From: Cyathus striatus
Lineage: Eukaryota; Basidiomycota; Agaricomycetes; Agaricales; Nidulariaceae
Assembly: GCA_025738555.1 (NCBI GenBank)
Contig: JAOVFP010000001.1
Coordinates: forward strand, 6,324,001-6,388,000
Reading direction: 5' to 3'
Length of the DNA: 64,000 nt
The translations under genes and the position numbers were made by a program. Shown here piece after piece: positions 33,847-45,838 of this stretch. The notes below the pieces were generated by a model. That model was not told the DNA's origin and made no database searches. It saw only the letters and a program-made list of their open reading frames with translations. Position 1 is the first letter of the stretch. Each line of letters opens with the position of its first letter.

Positions 33847-36310
33847 CTATGAAGAATACAAAGATACATTGAAGTGGAGTCACTGAAATACAGAGGATCT
33901 CAATTGTTAGTGTAAAGTATCAATGCTGAGTGTGCATGCAGCAGCATAAAATTCCCACTACCTTTTAAGATAGTTGGGTTATAGGGTCATTTGGATCCCC
34001 CTATAAGGCATTTTTGGGATCTTGATTGGGATTTTGATATGATTGGCTGATGCCCTGTGATGTTGTGTGACAGCTGATAAAGTGCCCACAGTGCTGTCAA
34101 TGTATTGCTCCTACAGCTCTTCTCCATTCATTCTCTCTGTGTGCTGTTTCTACACTATCTACTTTATTTCTACTCTCTCTACATCATTTCTTCATTCAGA
34201 GTTTCCAGCTTGAAGGAGAGAATGTCTGTTTCAGTCATTTCACTGATGGATGCACTAGCAGACAAACTACAGGACCTAAGGGGAATGTGAAGATACTTTC
34301 ACTAAGTCAGTCTGAATACCTGATATATCCATAGGCTGATACAACCATGACATTCTCACTAGTCTGAACTTCAAAGACCTCATCCTCACTGTCTCCTCTT
34401 TGCCTTTCTCCTTACCATTATCCAAACCTCTGCATCCATCCACTTGGAGATTTGCTTCAATGGCCAGCTGTGGATATCTTGGATAAAGAGCTAATGGGTA
34501 TTGTATCATTGGCTTGGGTATGTATGTTTCACCTCTTTCCTTTTATTGACCAACTAACTAATGTGAAAAGCTCTAGAATGCACCACATCCAGTCACCTCA
34601 TGTATATTTCCCTCTGGCCCGCATTGACACCTTTATATGTTCAGTCCTCAACATAAGTAATTACTTGGAATCATTAAGATACATGGTTCCTCATATCTCA
34701 AGCATGAGCCATCATATTGAAACAATCTTTTGTCTGTCCACCATGCTCCAAAGCTATGATGGCATGGAAGTCAAGGTGGGATGAGACCTGAGAATAGTGA
34801 TATGTGCTGGTATTGTAGGTGTTGTAGGGATTACAGAAGTTAGTGGGGATTGGGGTAGTACTGTTAAAGGTACATGTTCTTTGGTTTCTTGCTTTGTGTT
34901 ACTGGGATGGACTTTGCATGGGGGGCAGTGGAGAATGTTTTTGTGGATGGTTCTTAGGCCCAACCTCTCTACTTCATGACTACCATGACCACAAGGACCA
35001 TGACCCACCACCACCACCACTGTCACAATCACCAATATCACCAAGACCACCACCACTACCACCATATCTGCCATCATCATCCCTCCCAAATATATGTGTG
35101 CACTAACAACAATCTGGCTCTTGAGTCAGGGTAGTAGGACAATTATGGCCCTGCAGAGAATGCATATATGTGTCATTGAGATAGGTTCAGGTAAAATCTT
35201 CCATTTCATTATGTATGATATAGTACCACTGAACTTACCTGTTCTCATAGCTGAACATTACCAATCTTTGACAGTCTAGTAGACTCCACTGGATCCCCTG
35301 TAAAATGCACCACATCATTGAGCAGATCCCCCATCCAAGGCATCAACTCTCCTGCTCATTGTCTTCCCAAGTCATTGAAGAGGGTGAATACCACTTGGTG
35401 GTATCCACTCAATCAAAGAAATAGTGTGAGCAGTTGGCACATCTGTCCAACCTCCAGTTCTAGTGAGCTCACATTTAAAGTGAAGTGAGGGGGAATATAA
35501 AGCTGGATTCTCAGAGTGTACATATAATGCTTATATAACTACTGAGATAAGTTCATGTGAATGGTAGCATGTAAGTAATGAGGCAGCAGTAATGAAAAGG
35601 AATGAAATCTGCATTTTGCAGTGCAGGTAGAATGCATGCTCTACATTATTGACAACACCTCCCTTTCTTCACCTTTCACCTATTCTCTTGGTTCTCCTCT
35701 TGCCCTCCTTGCCCCCCCTCTCCCCCTGCCATCTGATACTAACCTGGTCTTCAATATTCACCACCCCTATCCCAACATTATTGTTGATGCCATGCCATGT
35801 GTCACCCAGCCCACCTCAACTCATCTCCACCATCTGAATTGTCATCCTCCATTCTATCAATGTGTCAATGCCACATTAGCAACTTCCTAGCATAACAGCT
35901 CTGCTGAGATCTTTATCCCTCTCTCCTTGCCTTCTCTCTGTCATCCCAGCATGTAAGTGATCTGATTCAACCACCACTACCATTGCCATGATCCCCACCC
36001 TTGTGTCCCTCTGCATTGTCATCTTGGTCTCAATGTTTTGCCTACTATGCTCTTCCCAGCCTCAATCCTCTCCCTTCTAGCCTTCCTGTGCCAAGATTGT
36101 CATATTCTCTTCCCTCCTCCTCCTCTTCATTCTCTTGTTGCTGTCCTCATTTTCTTTGCACACCACTTAATGAGTATCCAATTTTCCATGTATATTTCTT
36201 TTCTCTTTAATTTCACATTGTTGAGGTAATGGGCTGTGCCACTTGCCAACCTTATTTCTTTATTACAGAATGTTGTTTTCAACTGTGTTGTGGGAGTCAT
36301 GGCTATTAAT
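33847..36310. other. Long stretch with no recognised gene
   Basis: A TATA-poor, pyrimidine-rich region near 34090-34200 precedes a short frame (MSVSVISLMDALADK...), and a 110-codon frame lies at 34452-34784. Neither matches a family I know. A CCA/CAT-rich simple repeat occupies about 34980-35070. The last 90 bases include a copy of the TGTGCCACTTGCCAACC motif also found at the block edges. Confidence 0.45.
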
Positions 36311-36636
36311 TTGATCAATCCCTGTCACTAACTAGTGGAGGCATGGACTAGATGGTCAGTGAGAGGTCATTGATTGTGTTCTAGGTCTGAGTGCAATCAA
36401 TAGTTAGTATGGGATCAATAGTAAACTAGAAATCATTGTAATGCAAATCAATTAGAAATGAAATCAATCAATCTGCAAAATCATTAAAATTAAAAATCAA
36501 TCACAATGAAATCAATGCAGAGATTAATTCAAATCCTTCAGGTCCCCCACTACAGCTCAACATACAAGTAGGGTAGTTAACCATGTAGTAATAACCACTG
36601 TACTATAGTACCTTTTCTAGTTAATCTGCACAAATA

Positions 36637-37011
36637 TGTTAGGATTTCGTCATTTATCTAATCTCTTATCTAATCATTATCTTATCTATATCATGTGATT
36701 AGTCACATGACCTACAATGCGGACACCATGTGTATCAACATACGTTACTCATCATAACTGTGGGCACAGTTGCACAGTTCGGCCATATGTACAACATGAG
36801 TTCTTAATGTAGAAGCACAGTAACATGCGTTGTAGTGTAGGTATTAGTACATGCAATTACTTCATGGTTCTTTTCTATAAATACAGTCTTTCTAGTTAGT
36901 AGTTTGTTATTCTTGTGCTAGTTTATTCCAGATTAGCAATAAGACTCATTTCTCTTTTACATTCAAGTGTTTAAGTTTGGCTTCAAGTATTTTGCTCGTC
37001 TGTCGCTAACA
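36637..37011 (+). repeat. Gypsy 5' LTR
   Basis: Starts TGTTAGGATTTCG and ends CGCTAACA, with TATAAATACAG near 36878 as core promoter candidate. The sequence right after it (AAAGCACAAGAATCAC) is not a primer site I recognise. Confidence 0.95.
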
Positions 37012-37370
37012 AAAGCACAAGAATCACCTCATTCCTTGACCCCGAACTTCCCTTCTCTCGCCAAACCCTGGCAAAACTTTTCTCTATACCTCGTTCCCCA
37101 TCTTGGACCTCTTGGACCAGACGTACACCCCATTTGATAGTCTTGCTCATTGTACTTGGAAGTATGAGAGGATAGTGTAATGTTGAGCCTGACACTTCCA
37201 AATTACCAAGCATCTTAGGCCCTCTGCCTTGAGTTTGGCACGGCGCCAGTGACTGGGGAGGCTACCACGTGTTGCCCCAGCTGGCACTATCTGCAAGAAG
37301 GTGTGCATGAAACTTAGGACATCTCGCTAGTTTCTGAGCCTCATCAAGAGCTTCTGTTACTTCGTCTATC

Positions 37371-37814
37371 ATGGTGGCACCCATCACTCATTCCCAAACC
37401 CTCCGATCCCTCCGATCTCATTCCTATCACATCCCATCTTCATCTGTACCAATCTATCTTCCCCGACCTCGCCCTACACCCTATTCCCGTCCTCAAACTC
37501 CGAGAGCCATGTTGGTGGACTCCGATGACTTGGATTTTGATCCCAACACATACCTTCCCCTTCACCAAATTCTCAATTACATCGCACCACCCTGTCTTTC
37601 CACTCCTCCAACACACCCTATCCCTCGAACCCTTACTATCATCACCGAACCCAGACACGATGATAGTTTAAGATTCAGCACCCCAACACGTTATATATCT
37701 CCATTCGAATGAGATTTCTATTCCCCATTAGGATATGAAACTCTCATCAATACTGTTTGTAACGACAGAAAAGAACTTCCCTTTCCCGAATACCCCAACA
37801 ACTCTGATCTATAA
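37371..37814 (+). pseudogene. Gypsy small upstream ORF (ORF0), one TGA
   Basis: A 147-codon frame, proline/serine-rich at its start, with one TGA at 37710 where CGA (Arg) is plausible. Its TAA stop overlaps the ATG of the gag frame by one base (TAATG at 37812-37816). Function unknown. Confidence 0.6.
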
Positions 37815-39405
37815 TGATCTCCACAGAAGTCATTCTCGGCTTCATTACAGCCATAGTAATGATTTTCATGAAGGATGAATTTTTAACACGATGGAACAAC
37901 ATGACCCCTGCCAATAAGCAGGCTATTTTGGACAGCGTCTCTGCAATGACTCAGGGAGTCATTCAAGAAATCAGGAATGGAATTAAGGAAGATTGACTGG
38001 AACCAAAGGAGAAGGTCGAGATACCAGAAGATTATGAGGGAGATCCTCACACGGTTAACAATTGGCTCAGACAAATGATGTTATACTTCCAGGAAAAGAA
38101 CATCACGAACGATTGGAAAAAGATAACAATCGCTTTACTGAAGGTCAAAAAGGGAAAAGACAACCAAGCCTAACGATGGGCAGATACATTTTTAGGAGAT
38201 TTGATCTTGTTTAATGAAGAATGAGCTCAATGGAAATTACTACACGACGGAAAGGAACCCACTCTTCAGGACACCCAAAAGGTTAACATCGTGGCAATGG
38301 AGACATCTCCAGCAATCGTTCATGACGCATTCAAGACAGCTTGCCCTTTTGCCAATTGGGATACATTCGTAGAAAGACTTCAATTCTTTTTCATATCAAC
38401 AGAATGTTAAATATTCTGGGTTGCACAGCTTCCTTGACAGCTGTTACTTGTCACCTGTCATACTTGACAGATCTGTGATTGACAGATACTTGATTGACAG
38501 ATACTTGATTGACAGATTTGTGATTGACAGATTGACAGCTGTCAGTTACCTTAGTTACAGGACTTTGGTTGGACTTTGGTAGACTTACTCAGTATATAAA
38601 CACTCTGTAACTTGGTAGTTGTTAACAAGTTTCCTCCCCATCTTGTGTCTGTGTCTGTGTTTGTGTTTGAGTCTATCACCCTCTTTGCTCTTCATTATCC
38701 TCTATTCTCTCTCTACCACACTCCTTATTCTTTGTTACTTCTGACACAGAAACCCAGAATAACGCAATCGAACAAATCAACAAGGTTGTACAGGGAACAC
38801 GACCTGTTGAAGATTATACGATCGACTTCATGCAATGGATGAATCTGACAGGATTTGATAATACGGCCTTAGTAGACAAATACCGACACAGAATGCACCC
38901 ATTATTAGCCTGAAGACTTATGAAAGTCAGAGGACTTAAGGTCACTGATAAACTTATCAATTGGGTTGACAAAGCTGCAGAATACAAAAGGAACCGTCGA
39001 GAAGCTAATTTTGGATGCATCCAACAAGGTCCATGACCACAATTGAACCAGAACCCCAGATGCCCCCAAAATAACTCAAACTCTGAAACTCCCCAGAATC
39101 AAAACATGCAGCAAAGGACACCCGATCATTCCAACCTCACAGTATCACAAGGCAGTAATCGCATGGACCTTGACCAACTCAAAAAAGAAGGTCGTTGTTT
39201 CTATTGTAAGGAGAAAGGACATATGTCCAACACATGCCCCAAGAAGCCTCGAGGACCATATGTACAGTGTAATGTAAATACGGACTCTTCTATACCAGTA
39301 GCATCCACTAGTGGAATTGTAGAAGTACCAGATGTAACTAAATTATCAGAAGAGCAATGCACTCTACTCATCGCTCAATTGGGTTTTCCCCAAGGCCAGC
39401 AGTGA
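37814..39405 (+). pseudogene. Gypsy gag, split by a solo LTR
   Basis: The frame begins MISTEVILGFITAIV, a hydrophobic N-terminal segment, and continues through capsid-like sequence (WADTFLGDL, NWDTFVERLQFF). The solo LTR at 38405-38746 interrupts it. Once that and the duplicated CAGAA are removed, the frame resumes to the CCHC knuckle CFYCKEKGHMSNTC (about 39199) and a stop at 39403. It contains TGA codons at 37994, 38222, 38911 and 39035, and one TAA at 38171. Confidence 0.85.
38405..38746. mobile_element. Solo LTR nested in gypsy gag, 342 bp
   Basis: Starts TGTTAAATATTC and ends ACTTCTGACA, with the target duplication CAGAA (38400-38404 and 38747-38751). It contains repeated TTGATTGACAGATA units and a TATATAAACAC box. 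It is unrelated to the other LTRs in the window. Confidence 0.9.
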
Positions 39406-42400
39406 GTGCGAACTCACTGGCCTCGTTTTATGTACCTTCTAATGTAACTGTACCTATGGTAGATCTGGAATCGAAATACATATCATTACAAAAAGAAAGA
39501 ACCAAGCACACCTTCCCTAATCAGGAAGTAAAACCCAGAAACGTGTATTGGGTCGCACAGAGATTAAAAGACCAACCATCAGAACTTGCCTTTGCCACCC
39601 TTAGTATCTGGACACATGCCAAATGAAGACCCGAAGTAATTCAAAAAACAATTACAGAATTAAATAATCTTTCAGATCAAGATGTAATCCCCACACTAGA
39701 GGAATTAAAGAAACCCAAAAGATTTATCCGAGAAACAAATGGAAATCAGATGGATCTTGATTTAATAGTAACTACTTTAGATACCCAACGAACCTATGGA
39801 CTAAAGGCACTACTTGATAGCAGAAGCACAGGAACATGTATTAATTGGAAATTTGTAGAAGATAACTGAATCACAATAAAGAAATTTCCACAACCAACCC
39901 CCATTTATAATGCTGATGGAACTCTCAATAGTGATGGATCTATTACAGATTATGTCGAATTGAGAGTAAGATTAGGCAGACACATAGAAATTCTACAATT
40001 AGTGGATATTAATCTAGGAAAAGCATCAATGTTCACCAGACATGACTGGCTTTGAACCCACAATCCAGAAATAGATTGGAAAAACGAAACTATTAAATTC
40101 ACACAATGTCCAATAGAATGTACCCCGTTAATTAACACAATGGACCCTGAAGAAGATGAATCTGATCTAGATGAACAAATAAATCTTGAATCGGATGATC
40201 ATATTATTGCTGTGAACATATTCAAACAGGTAGGATTAAGAGTGTTTCAAACCACTGCTTCAAAAATTGCTGAAGCCCAAAATCAGCAAAAACCAAAGAA
40301 ACACTGGAAGGAAACTATTCCAATGTACTATCACAAATTTGAAAAAGTATTTGCAAAGGAATCCTTTGATAAACTTCCACCTCGTCAACCATGGGACCAT
40401 GCCATAGAGTTAATACCTGAAGCAACGTCATTCGACTGCAAAATCTATCCATTAAATCTAGATGAGCAGAAACAATTGGATGAATTCCTTGACGAAAATC
40501 TAAATTCAGGATGCATAAGACCTTCGAAATCACCTTGGGCATCACCATTCTTTTTCATTAAAAAGAAAGATGGATCATTAAGACCCATTCAGGATTATCG
40601 AAAACTAAATGAAATGATGGTCAAAAATAGATATCCATTACCATTAATTCAGGAGTTAATAGATAAACTTAAAAAGGCACAATACTTCACTAAATTAGAC
40701 ATCTGATGGGGTTACAACAATGTCCGAATTAAAGAAGGAGACGAACAATATGCTGCTTTCAGAACCAATTGAGGATTATTCGAACCCTTAGTGATGTTCT
40801 TTGGTCTCACCAATTCACCGGCAACATTCCAAACCATGATGAACAATATCTTTAGAACTGAGATTAATGAAGGCACTGTCATCGTTTACATGGACGATAT
40901 TTTAATATTCATGGAAACTTTAGAAGAACATCGAAAAATGGTGAAACACGTTCTTAGAAAATTAGAACAACATGAGTTATACCTCAAACCAGAAAAATGT
41001 TTCTTCGAAAAGGCAGAAGTCGAATATCTCGGACTCATTATTTCTAAGAATTCTGTACAAATGGATTCCGAAAAAGTAAAAGCAGTAGTCGATTGGCCTG
41101 TTCCAAACAATAAACGGGAACTCCAACAATTCCTAGGATTTATTAACTTCTATCAACGATTTATTCAAGGATTTGCAAAGGTAGCAAAACCCCTTCACAA
41201 ATTAACTGGGAAGAACGAATGGAAATGGGAACTTGATCAGGCATTGGCATTTTCCAAATTAAAAGATAAAATCATATCGGCACCAATTTTAGCAATGCCA
41301 AATGATCATGGAAAATATCATGTCAAGGCAGATTCCTCTGACTTTGCAAATGGAGCCATTCTTTCTCAGGAACAAATCAATGGGAAATGGAAACCAATAG
41401 CATTTTTATCACACACCTTAAGTCCAACAGAAAGGAATTATGAAATCTATGATAAAGAAATGCTCGCAATCATAAGAGCATTAGACACATGGAGACAATA
41501 CCTTTTAGGAGCATGACAAATCTTTGAAATCTGGATGGATCATAAGAACCTTCAATATTTCAGGAAACCACAAAAATTAAATCGCAGACAAGTGAGATGG
41601 TCAACTGAATTATCAGAGTTTCATTATACGTTACATCACAAACCCAGAAATCAAATGACCAAAGCGGATTTATTATCTTGACGAGCTGGACACAAACAAG
41701 GAGAACATGATAGTGAAGACATTATTCTCCTTAAACCAGAACATTTCAGACAAACATATGATGTTCATGGTGAAGACAAGGAAATAATGGAACAAGTTCG
41801 AAAATCCAGAAATAATCGAGATAAGGAAGTAATTAAAATGCTTAATCTCAAATCTAAAGATTGGTCCGAATCATCAGAAGGAATCATCACATGGAAAGAT
41901 TGAGTTTATATTCCAAAGAATGCCAAACTGAGAGAGCGTATAATTAGATTATGTCACGATTCAGCTATATCCGGACATCACAGAGAATACAAAACACAGG
42001 AACTAATAACCAGAAATTATTGGTGGCTCTGAATCAGAGCTGACATAATAAAATATGTCTCTGCATGTGAAGCTTGTCAAAGGACAAATATTCATCGATC
42101 TAAACCAATCGGATTATTAAACCCAAACAGTATTCCCGAAGGACCATGGCACACTATATCGATAGATTTCATAGGACCACTTCCATACTCAAGAGGATAT
42201 GATTTTCTAATGATAGTAGTCCATCGATTTACCAAAATGGCAGCATTCATTCCATGTAACAAGGAAATTGATAGCCCGGGAGTTGCAGAACTTTACTTAG
42301 AAAAAGTATTTAAAAACTTCAGAATGCCACAACGTGTCATTAGTGATCGAGGATCGCAATTCGCATCTCACTTCACTAAAGAATTCACAAAATGATTAGG

Positions 42401-43217
42401 AGTCAAAATGAATTTATCCACTGCATACAGACCCCAGACGAATGGACAAGTAGAACAAGTAAATCAAGAAATCGAACAATATCTTAGGATTTACATAAAC
42501 TACGACCAGGACGACTGGGCTGATAAGATACCAGTAGCTGAATTCAATTACAATGACACCATACATAGATCAACCAGATATATGCCATTCTATTTAATGT
42601 ATGGACATCACCCTTATGGAGGAATTCAACCAAATATAACATCATGAAATGATGGAGTTGACGAATTCATCACTATGATAACTAAAGCCAGGGAAAATGC
42701 AAAAGCTGCCCTTACTCTGTCAAATGAAGCAATGAAACAAGGATATGACAGAAATAGAAATGAATCACCTGAATACAAACCTGGTGATCTTGTTTACATA
42801 GAAGGAATTAACTTAAAATCCAATAGACTGATTGCAAAATTAGATGACAAAAGATACAGGCCATTTAAAGTTTTAAAGAAAATAGGACTAGCCACATATG
42901 AAATTCAATTACCAAAATCCTGGAACCGAAAACATCCAGTATTCAATATGCAATTAATCACAAAATATATTCCTCCACAATACAAATCACAACAGAAACT
43001 GAAACCACCACCAGCCATTCTTGTTGATGATCAGGAACAATACGAAGTAGAAACAATACTTGCATGGAAAATAAATTGGAAAAAGGTTTTATATAAAATC
43101 AAATGGAAAGGCTATTCTTACAATCACTGTACATGGGAACCAATCATGTCATTAACTGGATCTAAAAGTCTATTAAATAAATTCCATCAGGAAAATCTGG
43201 AATGTCCAAATGCATAA
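39357..43217 (+). pseudogene. Gypsy pol with chromodomain, eleven in-frame TGA
   Basis: One uninterrupted register (-1 relative to gag, overlapping it by about 49 bases). It covers a protease-like region with LLDSRSTGTC (about 39810) in place of the usual DSGA, and RT with DYRKLNEMM and VYMDDILIF (about 40888). RNase H has VKADSSDFANGA and YDKEMLAI. The integrase has its HHCC region (CHDSAISGHH ... CEACQ) and DDE core (SIDFIG, SDRGSQF, YRPQTNGQVEQVN). A C-terminal chromodomain (YEVETILAWK ... YKIKWKGYSYNHCTWEP) follows. Chromodomains target chromoviruses to heterochromatin marks. Stops at 39624, 39867, 40053, 40704, 40770, 41514, 41679, 41901, 42030, 42393 and 42645 are all TGA. Confidence 0.95.
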
Positions 43218-43431
43218 AAGAATGAACTATCTATCTGAAATAATTATCCAACATGCTTTCTAACAACATCACTCTTTTGATTTACGTTATTGTCATCTTC
43301 ATTCTCTGCATGGCCATTTTTATACTCAGTCATTACATTCCCTGTATCATTCTTCGAATTCAAGAATGACCCCCATGACCAGAAGAATCAATTGAAATGT
43401 CGTGAAGACACAACTCTTAAAGGGGGGGTAA

Positions 43432-43806
43432 TATTAGGATTTCGTCATTTATCTAATCTCTTATCTAATCATTATCTTATCTATATCATGTGATTAGTCA
43501 CATGACCTACAATGCGGACACCATGCATATCAACATACGTTACTCATCATAACTGTGGGCACAGTTGCACAGTTTGGCCATATGTACAACATGAGTTCTT
43601 AATGTAGAAGCACAGTAACATGCGTTGTAGTGTAGGTATTAGTACATGCAATTACTTCATGGTTCTTTTCTATAAATACAGTCTTTCTAGTTAGTAGTTT
43701 GTTATTCTTGTGCTAGTTTATTCCAGATTAGCAATAAGACTCATTTCTCTTTTACATTCAAGTGTTTAAGTTTGGCTTCAAGTATTTTGCTCATCTGTTG
43801 CTAACA
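43432..43806 (+). repeat. Gypsy 3' LTR
   Basis: Identical in length to the 5' LTR; starts TATTAGG (TG changed to TA) and ends TTGCTAACA. Preceded by a G-rich polypurine tract and followed by AAATA. Confidence 0.95.
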
Positions 43807-44882
43807 AAATATGCTTGATACATAGGTAGAAATCATTTGTACCTGGAAAATCAATCAATGAAAGGTGAAATCAATCAATGTAGAGTGAAATCAATGCTAT
43901 GGACTTAGTAGAATTACACTCTATAGGTAGAATCAATCAATTTAAAGTGAAATCAATGGGTAGAAATCATTTGTACCTGGAAAATCAATTAATGTAGAGT
44001 GAAATCAATGCTATGAACTTAGTAGAATTACATTCTATATGTGGAATCATTAAGAAATCAATGAGAATAGATGATAAAATTCATTTTGAAATCAGTGCTA
44101 TATATTTAGTGAGTGCATATGTCAGTGATTAGTCATCATTCTTTTATTTTATCATTATTATATCTGCTCTATTACAATTACAAAGTATCTAAGCACTTGT
44201 ATGTTACATGTTACAGTCAATTCATTGAAAGAAAATACTGTGGGAATTATTCTCATAGTGTCTCAATGATGTCCATTAACATTATCTAGATGTATGCAAT
44301 ATGGATGAGAAAATTATGGCACATTTTAAGGAAATGTTTGTTTATTTATCCAATAGACTTGAATATATATCACATTAATAAATGATCCTTTAGTTAACTG
44401 GAAAGTATATATTTAATTATTGATTTCCCATTGATTCCACATACATAACAGCATTGATTTCACTTTAAATTGATTGATTCCACATATAGAATGCAATTCT
44501 ACTAAGTTCATAGCATTGATTTCACCCTACATTGATTGATTTTCTAGGTACAAATGATTTCTACCTATGTATCAAGTATATTTGTGTAGATCAACTAGAA
44601 AAGGTACTATAGTACAGTGGTTATTACTACATGGTTAACTATCCTAGACCTGAAGGATTTGAATTAATTTCTGCATTGATTTCATTGTGATTGATTTTTT
44701 ATTTTAATGATTTTGCAAATCGATTGATTTCCAACTGATCTCCATTGATTTCATTTCTAATTGATTTATATTACAATGATTTCTGGTTTACTGTTGATTC
44801 CATACTAACTGTTGGTTGCACTTGGGCCTGGGATGTGGTTGATGACCTCTCACTGACCATCTAGTGTGCACCCCCACTAGTG

Positions 44883-45437
44883 TAGAGCAGGCATTTCGCC
44901 TGCACTACAAAATTCGATATTTTACTGATATCATTATGTAATCAGCTGATGCGTGCGTCGACGCATTTGTGTGCGCTCACACGCACGCACTCTCGCGCTC
45001 TCCCTCATTTCCCTCCAATGCCAACACTCTCTTGCATAGCTCGGATGCCGCAATTACTCAAGATCATCAGTACTGCGCACTACCAAGCTCCACTAAATAC
45101 CGCAGTTCACCTTACCAGTGTCCGTGTCGTCCCTCTCCTCAAGTTTCTATTTTATAAATTTTCTTTCAATTCATTGGTATGCTTTATGTTTCAAACTTTT
45201 CCTTTTTCTTTCAACAATCTACAATCTCAACACTATTAATTTCCGCTTTATTCAACTATTCCTTATTAAGTACTCTCTTTATTTCAGTTTTCTTTAAATA
45301 TCATGTAACTACTCCCTCCCAATCCAGTTGAATTTACCCTCCCTTCTCGACACCTTAGAACACCTCAAGGTCGAATGGATGTTCACCGACTCGCTTACTA
45401 ATTTCTTTGTTTAGGCATTAGCACACCTTTTCCCTTA
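44883..45437. mobile_element. CpG-rich 555-bp hAT-like insertion
   Basis: Flanked by CACTAGTG (44875-44882) and CACTAGTT (45438-45445), a 7/8 match for an 8-bp duplication. Its ends TAGAG and (inverse) TAAGG both fit the YARNG hAT terminal pattern. The first 27 bases form a strong hairpin (GTAGAGCAGGC / GCCTGCACTAC). A CpG-rich segment, including GTGCGTCGACGCA, follows. No gene is visible. Confidence 0.65.
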
Positions 45438-45464
45438 CACTAGTTAGTGACAGGGATTGATCAG

Positions 45465-45838
45465 AATGAAAACCACTGGTGGTTGTGGATGGAGCAGTGA
45501 TTTCAGCATTAACACATCATGGACAAATCATCTGACTTTTCATTGCATGGCTCAGGTGGGTGCTTTTCCTGGCACCTGTTCACAACACTGGACCAACACT
45601 GGACCACCAACTTCTCTTCAACCATCCTTGCATTATGCCTCATCCATCCAAGACAGGGGCCTCCAGACCCTATATAATGCCAACTAGGGCCAACAAAAAG
45701 GCAGTAGCAGTTTCCTGCTCCAACCATGCCCATGTGCATCCTCACTGCTAGTCCCCTGAGCCTCTTTTCTTTGTCAAACTCACTACAGTGGCTGAAGTTG
45801 ATTTAACCTTTCTTAATGCTTTTCTTTGGAGGAGATTG
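45465..45838. other. No recognised gene
   Basis: Flanking DNA between the foldback element and the inverted satellite element. A 76-codon open frame (45457-45687) has no family resemblance. Confidence 0.45.

Larger units (their letters stand above)
36637..43806 (+). mobile_element. Ty3/gypsy chromovirus-type retrotransposon, full length
   Basis: Two 375-bp LTRs lie within the 5-bp duplication AAATA (36632-36636 and 43807-43811), with a polypurine tract AAAGGGGGGG before the 3' LTR. Coding order is a small upstream ORF, gag with zinc knuckle, then protease-RT-RNase H-integrase-chromodomain in the -1 frame. A solo LTR sits inside gag. Nonsense codons are 16 TGA and one TAA. LTRs differ at six bases, five of them within four former CpG sites. 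Confidence 0.95.
36319..45456. mobile_element. Foldback-type TIR element, about 1.4 kb, split by two insertions
   Basis: The outer ends are inverted (TCCCTGTCACTAACTAGTG at 36319 and its complement ending at 45456), flanked by TTGATCAA (36311-36318) and TTGATCAG (45457-45464), a 7/8 match for an 8-bp duplication. The left arm (36319-36636, continued at 43812-44060) is the complement of the right arm (about 44440-44882), so the original element was nearly one long hairpin of many AAATCAAT-like repeats. It was split first or second by the gypsy element, and separately by a 555-bp element at 44883. Between the arms, 44060-44440 is AT-rich loop sequence. Confidence 0.78.

Noticed and set aside
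34452..34784. 110-codon open frame downstream of a promoter-like region
   Set aside because: I cannot match it to any gag, transposase or host family, and the preceding sequence has stops in all frames.
34980..35070. Proline-rich coding segment
   Set aside because: It is a CCA/CAT simple repeat open in several frames, so coding is not supported.
13869..43217. A genetic code in which TGA is read as an amino acid
   Set aside because: TGA also terminates the NLR-adjacent host genes and the retroelement gag. The interrupted positions match Arg rather than the usual Trp reassignment, so CGA decay explains them better.
36637..43806. An endogenous retrovirus with an envelope gene
   Set aside because: After integrase there is a chromodomain and then the polypurine tract and LTR; no envelope-like frame exists.
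44883..45437. Helitron, because of a terminal hairpin near CTAG
   Set aside because: There is an 8-bp target duplication and YARNG-type ends, and no TC start between A and T. A hAT-like element fits better.
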